NCBI RefSeq assembly: GCF_900142385.1
Contig: NZ_FRAQ01000001.1
Location: 682,001-746,000 of the forward strand
From: Marinobacter antarcticus
GTDB taxonomy: Bacteria; Pseudomonadota; Gammaproteobacteria; Pseudomonadales; Oleiphilaceae
Length of the DNA stretch: 64,000 nt
Direction: 5' to 3'
Part shown: positions 33,687 through 42,346 of the stretch, one piece after another
Numbering within the stretch: position 1 is the stretch's first letter
Layout: each line of letters begins with the position of its first letter
Made by a program: the position numbers and the translations under genes
Notes under the pieces: model-generated
Seen by the model: the letters and a program-made list of their open reading frames with translations, nothing else
Told to the model about the DNA's origin: nothing
The model's database searches: none

Positions 33687-34398
33687 AAGCACACATATTG
33701 ACTGCCGAGGCCAGGTTGAGGGATTCGATCTCGCCGTTGCCCGGAATGGTGTAAGGCGTTGCCGCGAGCTGAGCCAGCGCTTCGTGCGGAACGCCCCGGG
33801 CTTCGTTACCAAACAGGTAGCAATCGTGCTGGCTGAAAGTCTCCTCTGTCAGTTTGTCACCGTTCAGATCGAGACAGGCAACTGAGTTGTAGCGGCTGCT
33901 CAGACAGTCCAGGGGTACCTCGGTTTCCAGCGGTACGTGGAAGATAGCGCCCATGCTGGCGCGCACCACTTTCGGGTTGTAAGGGTCGACGCTGCCGGGG
34001 CTCAGAAGGCAGCGAAAGCCGCCGAACCAGGCCAGGGTGCGCAAAATCGTTCCGAGGTTACCCGGGTCTTGAACTTCGTGCAGGTAAATGGCTTTTTCAC
34101 CAGTTTCCACTACTGGCTCAACGTCGTTATCCGGCATGGGGACCACGGCCAGAATCCCCTGGGGCGTGCGGGTATCGGCGAGCTGCGCCATCTGGCGTTC
34201 ATTGACGTGATGGGTTCTGAACGGGCTTGGCCAATGCTCAAACGCAGCGGTTACATACAGCTCGGAGGCTTCCAGCGCGGGCTGGCGGGCTGCGGCTTTT
34301 TGCAGCTCCAGCACCAGATGTTCGCCCTCGACCAGATAGTGGCCCAAGGCCTGTCGGTATTTTTTCTGGTGCAGTTTCTTGATGTCGTCCAGCTTCAC
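33664..34398 (-). CDS. TrmH/SpoU family RNA 2'-O-ribose methyltransferase
   Basis: This 244-residue protein has an N-terminal substrate-binding part (KYRQALGHYLVEGEHLVLE) and the SPOUT knot. EVQDPGNLGTILRTLAWFGG carries the conserved Asn-Arg region, LFGNEARGVPHEA is motif II and IPGNGEIESLNLASAVNMCAYEL is motif III. Such enzymes methylate ribose in rRNA or tRNA. Its ATG overlaps the stop of the upstream FAD protein gene (ATGA). Target nucleotide is not known. Confidence 0.9.
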   Translation of the reverse strand: MKLDDIKKLHQKKYRQALGHYLVEGEHLVLELQKAAARQPALEASELYVTAAFEHWPSPFRTHHVNERQMAQLADTRTPQGILAVVPMPDNDVEPVVETGEKAIYLHEVQDPGNLGTILRTLAWFGGFRCLLSPGSVDPYNPKVVRASMGAIFHVPLETEVPLDCLSSRYNSVACLDLNGDKLTEETFSQHDCYLFGNEARGVPHEALAQLAATPYTIPGNGEIESLNLASAVNMCAYELVRSS

Positions 34399-36032
34399 GA
34401 TGGGGTTTCGCTGTTGGTTTCCAGGTCTTCCAGCATGGCTTTGGCCAGCGCTTCGGCAACCTTGATGCCGTCCACGCCGGCCGAGAGAATGCCGCCCGCA
34501 TAGCCTGCACCTTCGCCCGCCGGATACAGGCCTCGGGTATTAAGACTTTGCAGGCTGGTGCGGTCCCGGGTGATGCGCACCGGTGAGGAGGTGCGGGTTT
34601 CGATGCCGGTCAGGATGGCGTCGTCCCGGTCGAAGCCCCGGATCTGCTTGCCGAAAGCTGGCAGAGCCTCGCGGATGGCCTCGATGGCGTAGGCAGGCAG
34701 GGAGGACGCGAGGTCGCCCAGCTTGATGCCGGGCTTGTAGGAAGGCTCGACGTCGCCCAATTCGGTGGAGGGTTTGCTTTTGATGAAATCCCCCACCAGC
34801 TGGGCGGGCGCGCAATAATCACTGCCGCCAAGCGTGTAGGCCAGGGATTCCAGCGTCTCCTGCAGATCCACGCCGGCCAGCGGGCCGCCCGGAAAGTCTT
34901 CTTCCGGGTGCACCGCCACCACAATACCTGCATTGGCGTTGCGCTCATTGCGGGAATACTGACTCATACCATTGGTGACGACTCGCCCCGGCTCTGAAGT
35001 TGCAGCCACCACTGTGCCCCCCGGGCACATGCAAAAACTGTAAACCGCCCGCCCGTTACTGGCGTGGTACACCAGTTTGTAGTCCGCAGCCCCCAGGGCA
35101 GGATGACCGGCGTATTTGCCCAGACGAGCGTTGTCGATGAGCGATTGTGGGTGCTCAATGCGAAAGCCTATGGCAAAGGGTTTGGCTTCAATAAATACAC
35201 CGTTCCGATGGAGCATACGGAAGGTATCTCGCGCGCTGTGACCGAGCGCCAGAACCACATACCGGCTGTTAAGGCGTTCGCCGTTCGCCAGCTCCACGCT
35301 TTCAATGCGGCCATCGCGAATGTGCATGTCGGTGACTTTGCTTTCAAAGCGGATCTCTCCGCCCAGGCGGACGATTTCCTCTCGCATAGTGGACACGACG
35401 CCCGTCAGCCGGAAGGTGCCGATGTGGGGCTTGCTGACGTACAGGATTTCTTCGGGCGCACCGGCCCGGATAAACTCATGCATTACCTTACGACCAAAGA
35501 ACTTCGGATCCTTGATCTGGCTGTATAGCTTGCCGTCCGAGAACAGGCCTGCGCCGCCTTCACCAAACTGAACATTGGACTCCGGCGATAACTGCTTTTT
35601 GCGCCATAGCGCCCAGGTGTCCTTGGTGCGGCGGCGCACGTCCTTGCCGCGCTCGAGCACAATGGGTCGGAACCCCATCTGGGCGAGAATCAGGGCGGCA
35701 AACAACCCACACGGGCCGAATCCGATCACGACCGGGCGTTCGGTGAGGCCAGCGGGTGCTTGTGCAACCGGGTAATAACCGGTATCTGGCGCCTGTCGTA
35801 TGTGCTGGTCTTTTTCAAACCGGGCCAGAATGGCGTCTTCGTTCCGAGCGTTCAGATCAATGATGTAAACGAATTTGATCTCGGTGTTTTTTTTGCGGGC
35901 GTCGTAGCTGCGCTTGAACACAGTGAAGTCCGCCAGGTCGGCGTCGGCGATGCCCAGGCGCTCGAGGATAGCGGGCCGCAAGGCACTTTCGGGATGGTCC
36001 AGCGGCAGCGCCAGTTCGGTAAGGCGGATCAT
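34395..36032 (-). CDS. FAD-dependent oxidoreductase of unknown substrate
   Basis: This 545-residue protein has an N-terminal domain with RSYDARKKNTEIKFVYIIDL and then an FAD-binding VVIGFGPCGLFAALILAQMG. FGEGGAGLFSDGKLYSQIKD and the C-terminal RGLYPAGEGAGYAGGILSAGVDG follow. This is the COG2509-type family of predicted flavin dehydrogenases. Substrate is unknown. It is translationally coupled to the downstream methyltransferase (4-base overlap). Confidence 0.9.
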   Translation of the reverse strand: MIRLTELALPLDHPESALRPAILERLGIADADLADFTVFKRSYDARKKNTEIKFVYIIDLNARNEDAILARFEKDQHIRQAPDTGYYPVAQAPAGLTERPVVIGFGPCGLFAALILAQMGFRPIVLERGKDVRRRTKDTWALWRKKQLSPESNVQFGEGGAGLFSDGKLYSQIKDPKFFGRKVMHEFIRAGAPEEILYVSKPHIGTFRLTGVVSTMREEIVRLGGEIRFESKVTDMHIRDGRIESVELANGERLNSRYVVLALGHSARDTFRMLHRNGVFIEAKPFAIGFRIEHPQSLIDNARLGKYAGHPALGAADYKLVYHASNGRAVYSFCMCPGGTVVAATSEPGRVVTNGMSQYSRNERNANAGIVVAVHPEEDFPGGPLAGVDLQETLESLAYTLGGSDYCAPAQLVGDFIKSKPSTELGDVEPSYKPGIKLGDLASSLPAYAIEAIREALPAFGKQIRGFDRDDAILTGIETRTSSPVRITRDRTSLQSLNTRGLYPAGEGAGYAGGILSAGVDGIKVAEALAKAMLEDLETNSETPS

Positions 36033-36202
36033 AGTGCGTCCTGCCCGGCTCTGACCGCCGATGGCGGGCTGGTTGCCGGGTATAAAGAGATCGGAGAATG
36101 TTGCGGCAATTGTACGTGCGCTCGCCCCGGTTGTCAGGGTTTTGCCGCAGGCGGGCCTGACACGTAGAATAGTTGGCTGGCTTTCCCTTTCGATGAGTCC
36201 CT

Positions 36203-36823
36203 ATGGCCCGATCCAAAAGCAGTAACCGCTGGCTTGAAGAGCACGTGAACGACCCCTTCGTGAAACAGGCGCAGGTAGATGGCTATCGCTCACGAGCCAG
36301 TTACAAGCTTCTTGAAATCAACAAGAAGGACAGGCTGATTCACCCCAACATGGTGGTGATGGATCTCGGTTCTGCGCCGGGTGGCTGGTCACAGGTGGCG
36401 GCTAATCTGGTGGGCCACAAGGGCAGGGTTCTGGCCTCCGACATACTGCCTATGGACGCCATTGCCGGTGTGGAGTTCATCCAGGGCGACTTCACTGAGA
36501 ATTCGGTGTTTGACGCCATCATGGAGACTCTTGGCGATAGCCTGGTGGATGTGGTGATTTCTGATATGGCGCCGAACATCAGCGGGGTGACGGTGGCCGA
36601 CCAGGCATCGTCGATGTATCTGGTGGAGTTGGCGCTGGATATGGCCAGCCAGGTGCTCAAACCCAAAGGCAGTTTTGTGGCCAAGGTGTTCCAGGGCGAA
36701 GGCTACGAGGATTACCTGAAAGCCACCAGGGCCGTGTTCGACAAGGTAGTGGCGCGCAAGCCGGATTCTTCTCGCTCTCGCTCCAGGGAAGTCTATATTG
36801 TTGGCAAGGGATTCAAGGGCTGA
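36203..36823 (+). CDS. rlmE: 23S rRNA (uridine-2552-2'-O) methyltransferase
   Basis: This 206-residue FtsJ/RlmE protein starts [24 protein letters not shown] and has [16 protein letters not shown] with the catalytic Lys. The SAM site is [13 protein letters not shown], followed by [10 protein letters not shown] with catalytic Asp and [13 protein letters not shown] with Lys. It methylates U2552 of 23S rRNA, a late step in 50S assembly. The length is typical. It is usually followed by ftsH, but here it is followed by a convergent alcohol dehydrogenase. Confidence 0.97.
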   Translation: MARSKSSNRWLEEHVNDPFVKQAQVDGYRSRASYKLLEINKKDRLIHPNMVVMDLGSAPGGWSQVAANLVGHKGRVLASDILPMDAIAGVEFIQGDFTENSVFDAIMETLGDSLVDVVISDMAPNISGVTVADQASSMYLVELALDMASQVLKPKGSFVAKVFQGEGYEDYLKATRAVFDKVVARKPDSSRSRSREVYIVGKGFKG

Positions 36824-36843
36824 AAAACCGCGACCGTCTGCGC

Positions 36844-36875
36844 AAAAAAAGGGGCACCTGTAATCACAGGGCCCC
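36844..36875 (-). terminator. Rho-independent terminator of yqhD
   Basis: On the minus strand a GGGGC...GCCCC hairpin with an inner CCTGT/ACAGG stem is followed by seven T residues. It lies 22 bp past the yqhD stop. Confidence 0.75.
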
Positions 36876-36896
36876 GCAAAAGGACAACGTTTTTGC

Positions 36897-38054
36897 TTAC
36901 AGGCTTGCCTGAAGTACCCGGCGGCACACATCCGGTGTGACATCACCATGTTCACCAAGCGCCACCATTCCGTGGTTTTCCAGGCTTTGGATCAACGGCT
37001 CAATGTGGTTCTCGCCAAGGTCATAATCGCCAAGGCGAGTCTTGACGCCGAGCAATTCAAAGAACGCCTGGGTCTTGGCAATGGCGGCTTCGGCTCTTTC
37101 CTCAGCACTGCCTTCACGGATATTCCAGACGCGTTCGCCGTACTGAACCAGCTTGTCGAGTTTGGCGGCCTTGCGCTCGCGCAGCATGGACGGCAACACA
37201 ATGGCGAGGGTCTGGGCGTGATCAAGATTATGCAGAGCCGTCAGCTCATGGCCTAGCATATGGGTGGCCCAATCCTGCGGCACACCGCTGCCGATCAGGC
37301 CATTCAGGGCCAGTGTCGCGGTCCACATCAGGCTGGCTCGTACCTCGTAGTTCTCGGGTTCAGCCAGGGCTTGCTCACCAATTTCGACCAGTGTCAGCAG
37401 CAGGCCTTCTGCGAAGCGATCCTGTACCGGCGCCTGGGCTGGATAGGTCAGGTATTGCTCAACCACATGGACGAAGGCGTCAACGACACCATTACCTACC
37501 TGGCGCAGCGGCAGGGTGTAGGTCTTCGTGGGATCGAGCACTGAGAACTGCGGGAACACGAAATCGCTATGAAACGGCAGCTTTGCCTTCAGCGATCTGC
37601 GAGTGACAACCGCGCCTTTGTTCATCTCGGATCCCGTGGCAGGCAGAGTTAGCACGGAGCCAAAGGGCAGGGCACGCTCAATGTTGTTGCCACCCTGGAG
37701 CAGAATGTCCCATTCGTCTCCTTCGAAGACGGCTGCGGCGGCCACAAACTTGGTGCCATCGATGACGGATCCGCCACCAACGGCGAGCAGAAAGTCGATG
37801 CCCTGCTCACGTACCTGGGCAACCGCTTTCATCAGCGTCTCGAAGCTCGGGTTCGGCTCGATGCCTCCAAACTCTGTAACCTGACGGTTGCCAAGGGCCG
37901 ATGTCACTTCATCCAGGGTGCCAGTGCGTCGTGCGCTCTCGCCACCGAACAGCACGAGCACTTTGGCGTCGTGGGGTACCAACTGGTCAAGCTCGGCAAC
38001 TTTACCTTCGCCAAAGGCGATGCGGGTCGGGTTATAAAAGTTGAAGTTGTTCAC
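36897..38054 (-). CDS. yqhD: NADPH-dependent iron-containing aldehyde reductase/alcohol dehydrogenase
   Basis: This 385-residue protein starts MNNFNFYNPTRIAFGEGKV, as in YqhD. It has FGGESARR, VGGGSVIDGTKF (nucleotide site) and LPATGSEMNKGAVVTRR. The metal-binding Asp/His residues are in VVDAFVHVVEQYL and in HMLGHELTALHNLDHAQTLAIV. It reduces short aldehydes with NADPH in the cytosol, protecting against reactive carbonyls. Two identical TetR-type operator palindromes flank its promoter region, so it is probably derepressed by an aldehyde-responsive regulator. Confidence 0.93.
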   Translation of the reverse strand: MNNFNFYNPTRIAFGEGKVAELDQLVPHDAKVLVLFGGESARRTGTLDEVTSALGNRQVTEFGGIEPNPSFETLMKAVAQVREQGIDFLLAVGGGSVIDGTKFVAAAAVFEGDEWDILLQGGNNIERALPFGSVLTLPATGSEMNKGAVVTRRSLKAKLPFHSDFVFPQFSVLDPTKTYTLPLRQVGNGVVDAFVHVVEQYLTYPAQAPVQDRFAEGLLLTLVEIGEQALAEPENYEVRASLMWTATLALNGLIGSGVPQDWATHMLGHELTALHNLDHAQTLAIVLPSMLRERKAAKLDKLVQYGERVWNIREGSAEERAEAAIAKTQAFFELLGVKTRLGDYDLGENHIEPLIQSLENHGMVALGEHGDVTPDVCRRVLQASL

Positions 38055-38089
38055 GTGTGATCCTTAATGTTGGGTCAGTAAATAAAAAG

Positions 38090-38104
38090 TAGACCGGTCG
38101 TCTA
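38090..38104. promoter_or_regulatory. TetR-type operator copy 1
   Basis: TAGACCGGTCGTCTA (inverted arms TAGAC/GTCTA) is 36-50 bp upstream of the yqhD start. The same 15-bp sequence recurs at 38243-38257. The palindrome resembles operators of NemR-like TetR repressors; the regulator gene is not in this window. Confidence 0.6.
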
Positions 38105-38242
38105 GCGACAAGGCAAAAAATAATGCCTGTTGGCCCGTTGTTTATAACGGCTTGCCTGGTTCCTGATCAGCCCGATAACGTTTGGTCAGCAGGTGTTGGC
38201 AAGTGTCTTTATGTCGATGTATGACTCGATAATAAAGATGAT

Positions 38243-38257
38243 TAGACCGGTCGTCTA
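38243..38257. promoter_or_regulatory. TetR-type operator copy 2
   Basis: This is an identical copy of TAGACCGGTCGTCTA, 153 bp from copy 1 and 15 bp downstream of the amidohydrolase stop on the minus strand. Two copies could allow looping or cooperative repression of yqhD. Confidence 0.55.
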
Positions 38258-38271
38258 GTAGTTGTTATCCC

Positions 38272-39309
38272 TTACTTATGTTTCTTACCTTCAAAACCTT
38301 GCATGACATTCACGGCATTGACGCCAATGGCATCGACGCCGTAACCGCCCTCCATGGTGAACACCGTGGGGAATCCGAGCTGTTCAATACGTTTTCCCAG
38401 GGACAGATAGTCCGCCGATTTCAGTTTAAAGAATGAGATCGGATCGTCTTCAAAGGTATCCACGCCCAGAGCGATGACCAGTGCGCCCGGCTGAAAAGCT
38501 GCAATGCGTTCGCAGGCGGTTTCCAGGCCCTGGCTCCAGACGCCATAGGGTGTTCCCGGAGGATAAACAATGTTGAGGTTATAGCCTTCACCCTCGCCTT
38601 CACCGGTTTCATCCTCGAAACCGAGGAAGTGAGGGAATGCCAGGTCGGGATCGCCATGCAGGCTGATGGTCAGCACATCACTGCGATCATAGAAGATGGC
38701 CTGGGTACCGTTGCCGTGGTGAAAATCCAAATCGAGAATCGCCACCCGCTGGTATCCCTGATCGCGAAACGCCTGTGCGGTGATGGCGGCATTGTTGAAA
38801 AAACAGTAACCGCCGAACAGGTCAGCGTGGGCATGGTGGCCGGGCGGGCGGCACAGGGCAAAGACGGCACGCTCGCCGTTGGCCACCAGTTTCTGGGCCG
38901 TCAGTGCTACATTTGCAGAGGCGCAGGCCGCTTCCCAGGTGCCATCAGAGATCGACGTTTCGGCCGCAAAACTGTAATAGCCAAGGCGGCCGTCTATGTC
39001 TTTGGGCATCCGGGCACGCATGCCGCGGCCGCACCAGACTGCGGGGATGGCTTCGCCGGGCTTGCCTGCAGCTACCCAGTCCGCCCAGCAGTGTTCGAGA
39101 AACTCCACATAGTCTGGTTTGTGCACCCGCTTTACTGGTCCCAGACCAAACTCTTCTGGCTCAAGCACCTCGCCCAAGGTTTGCGATTTCACTCGCGCAA
39201 GAATGGTTTCTACCCGGGACGGCTTTTCATGGGGCTCGATCAGAATGCCGCCATCCAGTTCGGTTTTGACGGAGCGGAGGTGATGCAGTGGTGAGAAAAC
39301 GGTTTTCAT
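38272..39309 (-). CDS. Histone deacetylase-like acetylpolyamine amidohydrolase
   Basis: This 345-residue protein has CRPPGHHAHADLFGGYCFFNNAAI with the catalytic His pair. LDLDFHHGNGTQAIFYDRSDVL carries the zinc-binding Asp and His, and LGVDTFEDDPISFFKLKSADY has the second Asp. This is the class II HDAC/acetylpolyamine amidohydrolase fold, which removes acetyl groups from acetylated polyamines. I chose the ATG at 39309, where MKTVFSPLHHLR begins as in relatives; the earlier TTG at 39369 is less likely. It lies upstream of yqhD on the same strand. Confidence 0.92.
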   Translation of the reverse strand: MKTVFSPLHHLRSVKTELDGGILIEPHEKPSRVETILARVKSQTLGEVLEPEEFGLGPVKRVHKPDYVEFLEHCWADWVAAGKPGEAIPAVWCGRGMRARMPKDIDGRLGYYSFAAETSISDGTWEAACASANVALTAQKLVANGERAVFALCRPPGHHAHADLFGGYCFFNNAAITAQAFRDQGYQRVAILDLDFHHGNGTQAIFYDRSDVLTISLHGDPDLAFPHFLGFEDETGEGEGEGYNLNIVYPPGTPYGVWSQGLETACERIAAFQPGALVIALGVDTFEDDPISFFKLKSADYLSLGKRIEQLGFPTVFTMEGGYGVDAIGVNAVNVMQGFEGKKHK

Positions 39310-39466
39310 GTCGCGGATACCCGGGTCGGCTTGGTGCCTGACTTTGCCACAGGATGTGCAGTGGCTCAAACGACCCCCGGGTGTTTAAGAGCTAAATTTT
39401 CGGTTATTGTTGGATAGTGTCATTGTTGTAAAAATACCCCACCGACTTTTAAAGAAGGATCCAGTT

Positions 39467-39757
39467 ATGGCGAGCGACAGTTATCACGAACCGGTAGGCG
39501 AACTGACGGATGAAACCCGCGAAATGCATCGTGCCGTTAGCTCTCTGATGGAAGAATTTGAAGCGGTGGACTGGTACAACCAGCGTGTGGACGCTTGCAA
39601 GGATCCCGAGCTGAAAAGGATTCTTGAACACAACCGCGACGAGGAAAAAGAACACGCAGCCATGGTGCTGGAGTGGATCCGCCGCAAGGATCCGATGATG
39701 GACAAGCACCTGAAAACGTTCCTGTTTACGGAAGGCCCGATTGGCCACCACGACTGA
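39467..39757 (+). CDS. EncFtn-type (encapsulated) ferritin-like protein without an encapsulin neighbour
   Basis: This 96-residue protein aligns with Rhodospirillum EncFtn by eye: SSLMEEFEAVDWYNQRVDAC, then HNRDEEKEHAAMVLEWIRRKDP, then LKTFLFTEGPI. The ferroxidase ligands correspond to Glu30, Glu60 and His63, with Glu29, Glu32 and Trp36 also present. EncFtn oxidises ferrous iron at a dimer interface and normally delivers it inside an encapsulin shell through a C-terminal targeting peptide. Here the chain stops at GHHD with no targeting peptide and no shell gene lies in the window. The ATG at 39467 has AAGAAGG upstream. Confidence 0.85.
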   Translation: MASDSYHEPVGELTDETREMHRAVSSLMEEFEAVDWYNQRVDACKDPELKRILEHNRDEEKEHAAMVLEWIRRKDPMMDKHLKTFLFTEGPIGHHD

Positions 39758-39772
39758 CTGGACGTAAACGCT

Positions 39773-40483
39773 GTGTTGTACCCTTTGTCGACGCTTGCGC
39801 TGGCCCCTGTTCTTATTGGCCAAGGACGTTATGTGCGCCGGGTAACGCCGCGTTTGCCGGAGCCTGAGGGCGAACGCCAGGGCAGCGTTGGCGAAGGGCC
39901 GGAACTCCGGCTGCTTATTCTCGGTGATTCGGCTGCCGCCGGCGTGGGCGTGAGTAATCAGCAGGATGCGCTGGCGGGCCAGCTGGTCAGCAAACTGGCT
40001 ACAGATCATCGTGTATCTTGGGCGTTGCTAGCGGGAACAGGCCGCACGGCTGCCGACGTTCTGGAAGCGCTCAACGCAGCGCCGGAAAACCACTATGACG
40101 TAGTGATCGTTTCCGTGGGTGTTAACGATGTCACCGGTCGCACCAGCACTCAGCAGTGGCTTTCGTTTCTGAACGAGCTTGCCGATCGCTTGGTAGACGG
40201 CATGGGCGCCACCCGAGTTCTTTTTACTGCCATTCCGCCCATGCATCTTTTCCCTGCCTTGCCTCAGCCCTTGGGCTGGTACCTGGGTATGCGGGCCAGG
40301 CAACTGAACGGGTTGATGGAAAGCGTCTGCGCCAGCCGTGGTAACGTTGAATACCTTTGCGTTTCCTTTCCCTTTGAGCCTGGTTTTATGGCCTCGGATG
40401 GCTTTCATCCCGGGCTGGATGCCTATCGGTTATGGGCAGAGCATTCTGCCAGAGCCATCCGCAGACGAGCTGTGCCATCCTGA
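39773..40483 (+). CDS. SGNH/GDSL-type hydrolase
   Basis: This 236-residue protein has a hydrophobic N-terminus (LYPLSTLALAPVLIGQG) that may be a membrane anchor, then LLILGDSAAAGVGV with the catalytic Ser. VIVSVGVNDVTG provides the Asn block and GFHPGLDAYRLWAEH the Asp/His block of the SGNH fold. It starts with GTG at 39773, 16 bp after the ferritin stop, so they may be co-transcribed. Substrate (lipid, peptidoglycan or polysaccharide ester) is unknown. Confidence 0.88.
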   Translation: MLYPLSTLALAPVLIGQGRYVRRVTPRLPEPEGERQGSVGEGPELRLLILGDSAAAGVGVSNQQDALAGQLVSKLATDHRVSWALLAGTGRTAADVLEALNAAPENHYDVVIVSVGVNDVTGRTSTQQWLSFLNELADRLVDGMGATRVLFTAIPPMHLFPALPQPLGWYLGMRARQLNGLMESVCASRGNVEYLCVSFPFEPGFMASDGFHPGLDAYRLWAEHSARAIRRRAVPS

Positions 40484-40517
40484 TTTCCAGCGCAGCTCGT
40501 GCCTAGGCCTTTAACGT

Positions 40518-41591
40518 TTATTCCTTACCCAGGTAGGCCGCTCGGATACCCTCCCAGCTATCGCCTTCTGTCACCCGAAGAACCTCTTGCGAGATCTGTG
40601 CCCGAAGCGGGCTGCCATCTGGCAGAGCCAGTGCGTAAAGCTGTTCTGCAAACACACCCGGGAGAACTGTCAGTTTTTGCTGTCCCAGCTGCAGGTTTCG
40701 GTACTGCATCAGGGCCCGGTCATACACGATGGCGTCTGTTTCACCTTTGGCTACCGATACCATGGCCGATGTGAGGTCCGGGTAGGTCTGGTAACGAACC
40801 CGTTGCTCTTCCAGGTAGCGCTGGCTTGCGGTGTTGGCAATGGTGGCTACTACCTTGCCGGGCAGATCGTCTGCGCCCTGGATCCCGGAGCGCAGGTTGC
40901 TCACAGTCAATGAGGATGTAATTGCCGCTGTAAAGCTTGCCACCATGATTAACCCGGCAAACATCCAGACCAGTCCGATTAGCCGGCCTGCAAGTGATAC
41001 GGGTGCTTTATCACCGTAACCGACGGTGGTCATGGTAACGGCTGCCCACCAGAAACTGGAACCAATGCCCTCTGCTGCGGAGCCCCCGAACTGTTCCGGG
41101 TTGCGGTGCCGTTCAACCAGCCACAGCAGGAAGCCAACGCCCAGCAACAGAGCGCCCAGTGCGAGCACCGCGCTGAGAAACTGCCAGCTGATGAACGCCT
41201 TCAGGCTGCCAAGCAGGCTCTGCTCCGGCACGGGCGGTACAGCAATCGACAGGCCGGTCTGATAAAAAGGATGGCTAAAATCGAAACGGGTTTCCCGGTC
41301 GGCTGTCATGGTCAGGGCGCCGACAGCAACATCGATATCGCCGTTTTCCACAGCTTCGAGCAGTTCATTGAAGCCCAGTGGAACCCATTCAAACTCCCGC
41401 TCCATTCCCTCAGCAATGTCCTTCCAGAGGTCGATGCTGATCCCCTCCCAGCGACCATCGTCTGTTTGAATGACAAAAGGAGGCACATTGGTAATGCCAA
41501 TCTTCAGAGGCGTTTGCACTTCCTGGGCGTGAACCTGACCGGAGATACTCAGAGCGAGTAAAAAAATGCAGAAAAGAATTCTTGTAGACAT
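40518..41591 (-). CDS. GluR0-like ligand-gated potassium channel
   Basis: This 357-residue protein has a signal peptide (to about residue 22), then a split periplasmic amino-acid-binding domain. S1 spans about 27-120 and contains LTMTADRETRFDFSHPF with the amino-acid-binding Arg. A membrane block (about 130-225) follows, with two helices and a pore loop VTMTTVGYGD at about 186-194, then S2 to the end. TVGYGD is the potassium-channel selectivity filter. This is the GluR0 architecture of prokaryotic glutamate receptors. The ligand is probably an amino acid. I chose the ATG at 41591, which starts the signal peptide. Confidence 0.9.
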   Translation of the reverse strand: MSTRILFCIFLLALSISGQVHAQEVQTPLKIGITNVPPFVIQTDDGRWEGISIDLWKDIAEGMEREFEWVPLGFNELLEAVENGDIDVAVGALTMTADRETRFDFSHPFYQTGLSIAVPPVPEQSLLGSLKAFISWQFLSAVLALGALLLGVGFLLWLVERHRNPEQFGGSAAEGIGSSFWWAAVTMTTVGYGDKAPVSLAGRLIGLVWMFAGLIMVASFTAAITSSLTVSNLRSGIQGADDLPGKVVATIANTASQRYLEEQRVRYQTYPDLTSAMVSVAKGETDAIVYDRALMQYRNLQLGQQKLTVLPGVFAEQLYALALPDGSPLRAQISQEVLRVTEGDSWEGIRAAYLGKE

Positions 41592-41786
41592 AGCTGTATG
41601 CGGCCCATGGCAGGGCCGCGCTCCTTGTTGTTTGTTGGCGGTCATTTTTTAAAGGCGAAACATACGATACCTACGTATTAACACGTAGTTAAATGAAAAC
41701 ACACTCCACAATCAATTATCCGGATCGCTTCATATGGCCTGAGTGGTCTAGTATGAAGTTTGTTTATCACAAAAAGGGAACGCCCA

Positions 41787-42242
41787 ATGAACGCTTTCAG
41801 AATTATCGCTTTGCCCTTTATTTTCCTGCTGTGTTCGAGCGTGGCTCAGGCTGCAGATGGTCTGATCGTTGTTAAAAGTAGCCATAGCGTAGCGGCTACC
41901 GCTGACAAACTTGAAGCGGTTCTGAGTGAAAACGGCATGAAAATCATGAATCGCATCAACCATGCCGCCGGAGCCAAATCGGCGGGTATGGAGCTGCGAC
42001 CGACCGAGCTGGTGATTTTTGGCAACCCGAAAGTGGGCACGCCACTGATGCAGTGTGCGCAGAGTGTGGCGGTGGACCTGCCCCAGAAAGCATTGATCTG
42101 GGAAGACGCAAGTGGGCAGGTCTGGCTCGGCTATAACGACCCGGAGTACCTGAAAGCCAGGCACTCCATAGAAGGCTGTGATGCTGTGCTGACAAAAGTG
42201 AGTGGAGCTCTGGCGAATTTTGCCAAGAGCGCAACCAATTGA
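41787..42242 (+). CDS. Exported DUF302 family protein
   Basis: This 151-residue protein has a signal peptide (ending VAQAADG) and a DUF302 domain: VKSSHSVAATADKLEAVLSENGMKIMNRINHAAGAKSAGMELRPTELVIFGNPKVGTPLMQ is the family core. The fold is alpha/beta and its ligand is unknown. The ATG at 41787 has AGGGAA upstream. An 18-bp imperfect palindrome (CTACGT...ACGTAG, 41671-41688) lies in the divergent spacer with the GluR0-like gene. Confidence 0.88.
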   Translation: MNAFRIIALPFIFLLCSSVAQAADGLIVVKSSHSVAATADKLEAVLSENGMKIMNRINHAAGAKSAGMELRPTELVIFGNPKVGTPLMQCAQSVAVDLPQKALIWEDASGQVWLGYNDPEYLKARHSIEGCDAVLTKVSGALANFAKSATN

Positions 42243-42346
42243 CAGGTAAATCCATAAGGAAGCTACCGGGATCATCATAATTGCGGATAGCCAGTAAAGC
42301 ATTGAACCCCTAAGATCGCTCGCTTTGTCGCTTAGGAAGTTCATCC

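Noticed and set aside
41671-41688. CTACGT...ACGTAG palindrome as an operator
   Set aside because: The arms are only 6 bp with a 6-base centre and no second copy or known regulator, so it is mentioned only in the DUF302 entry.
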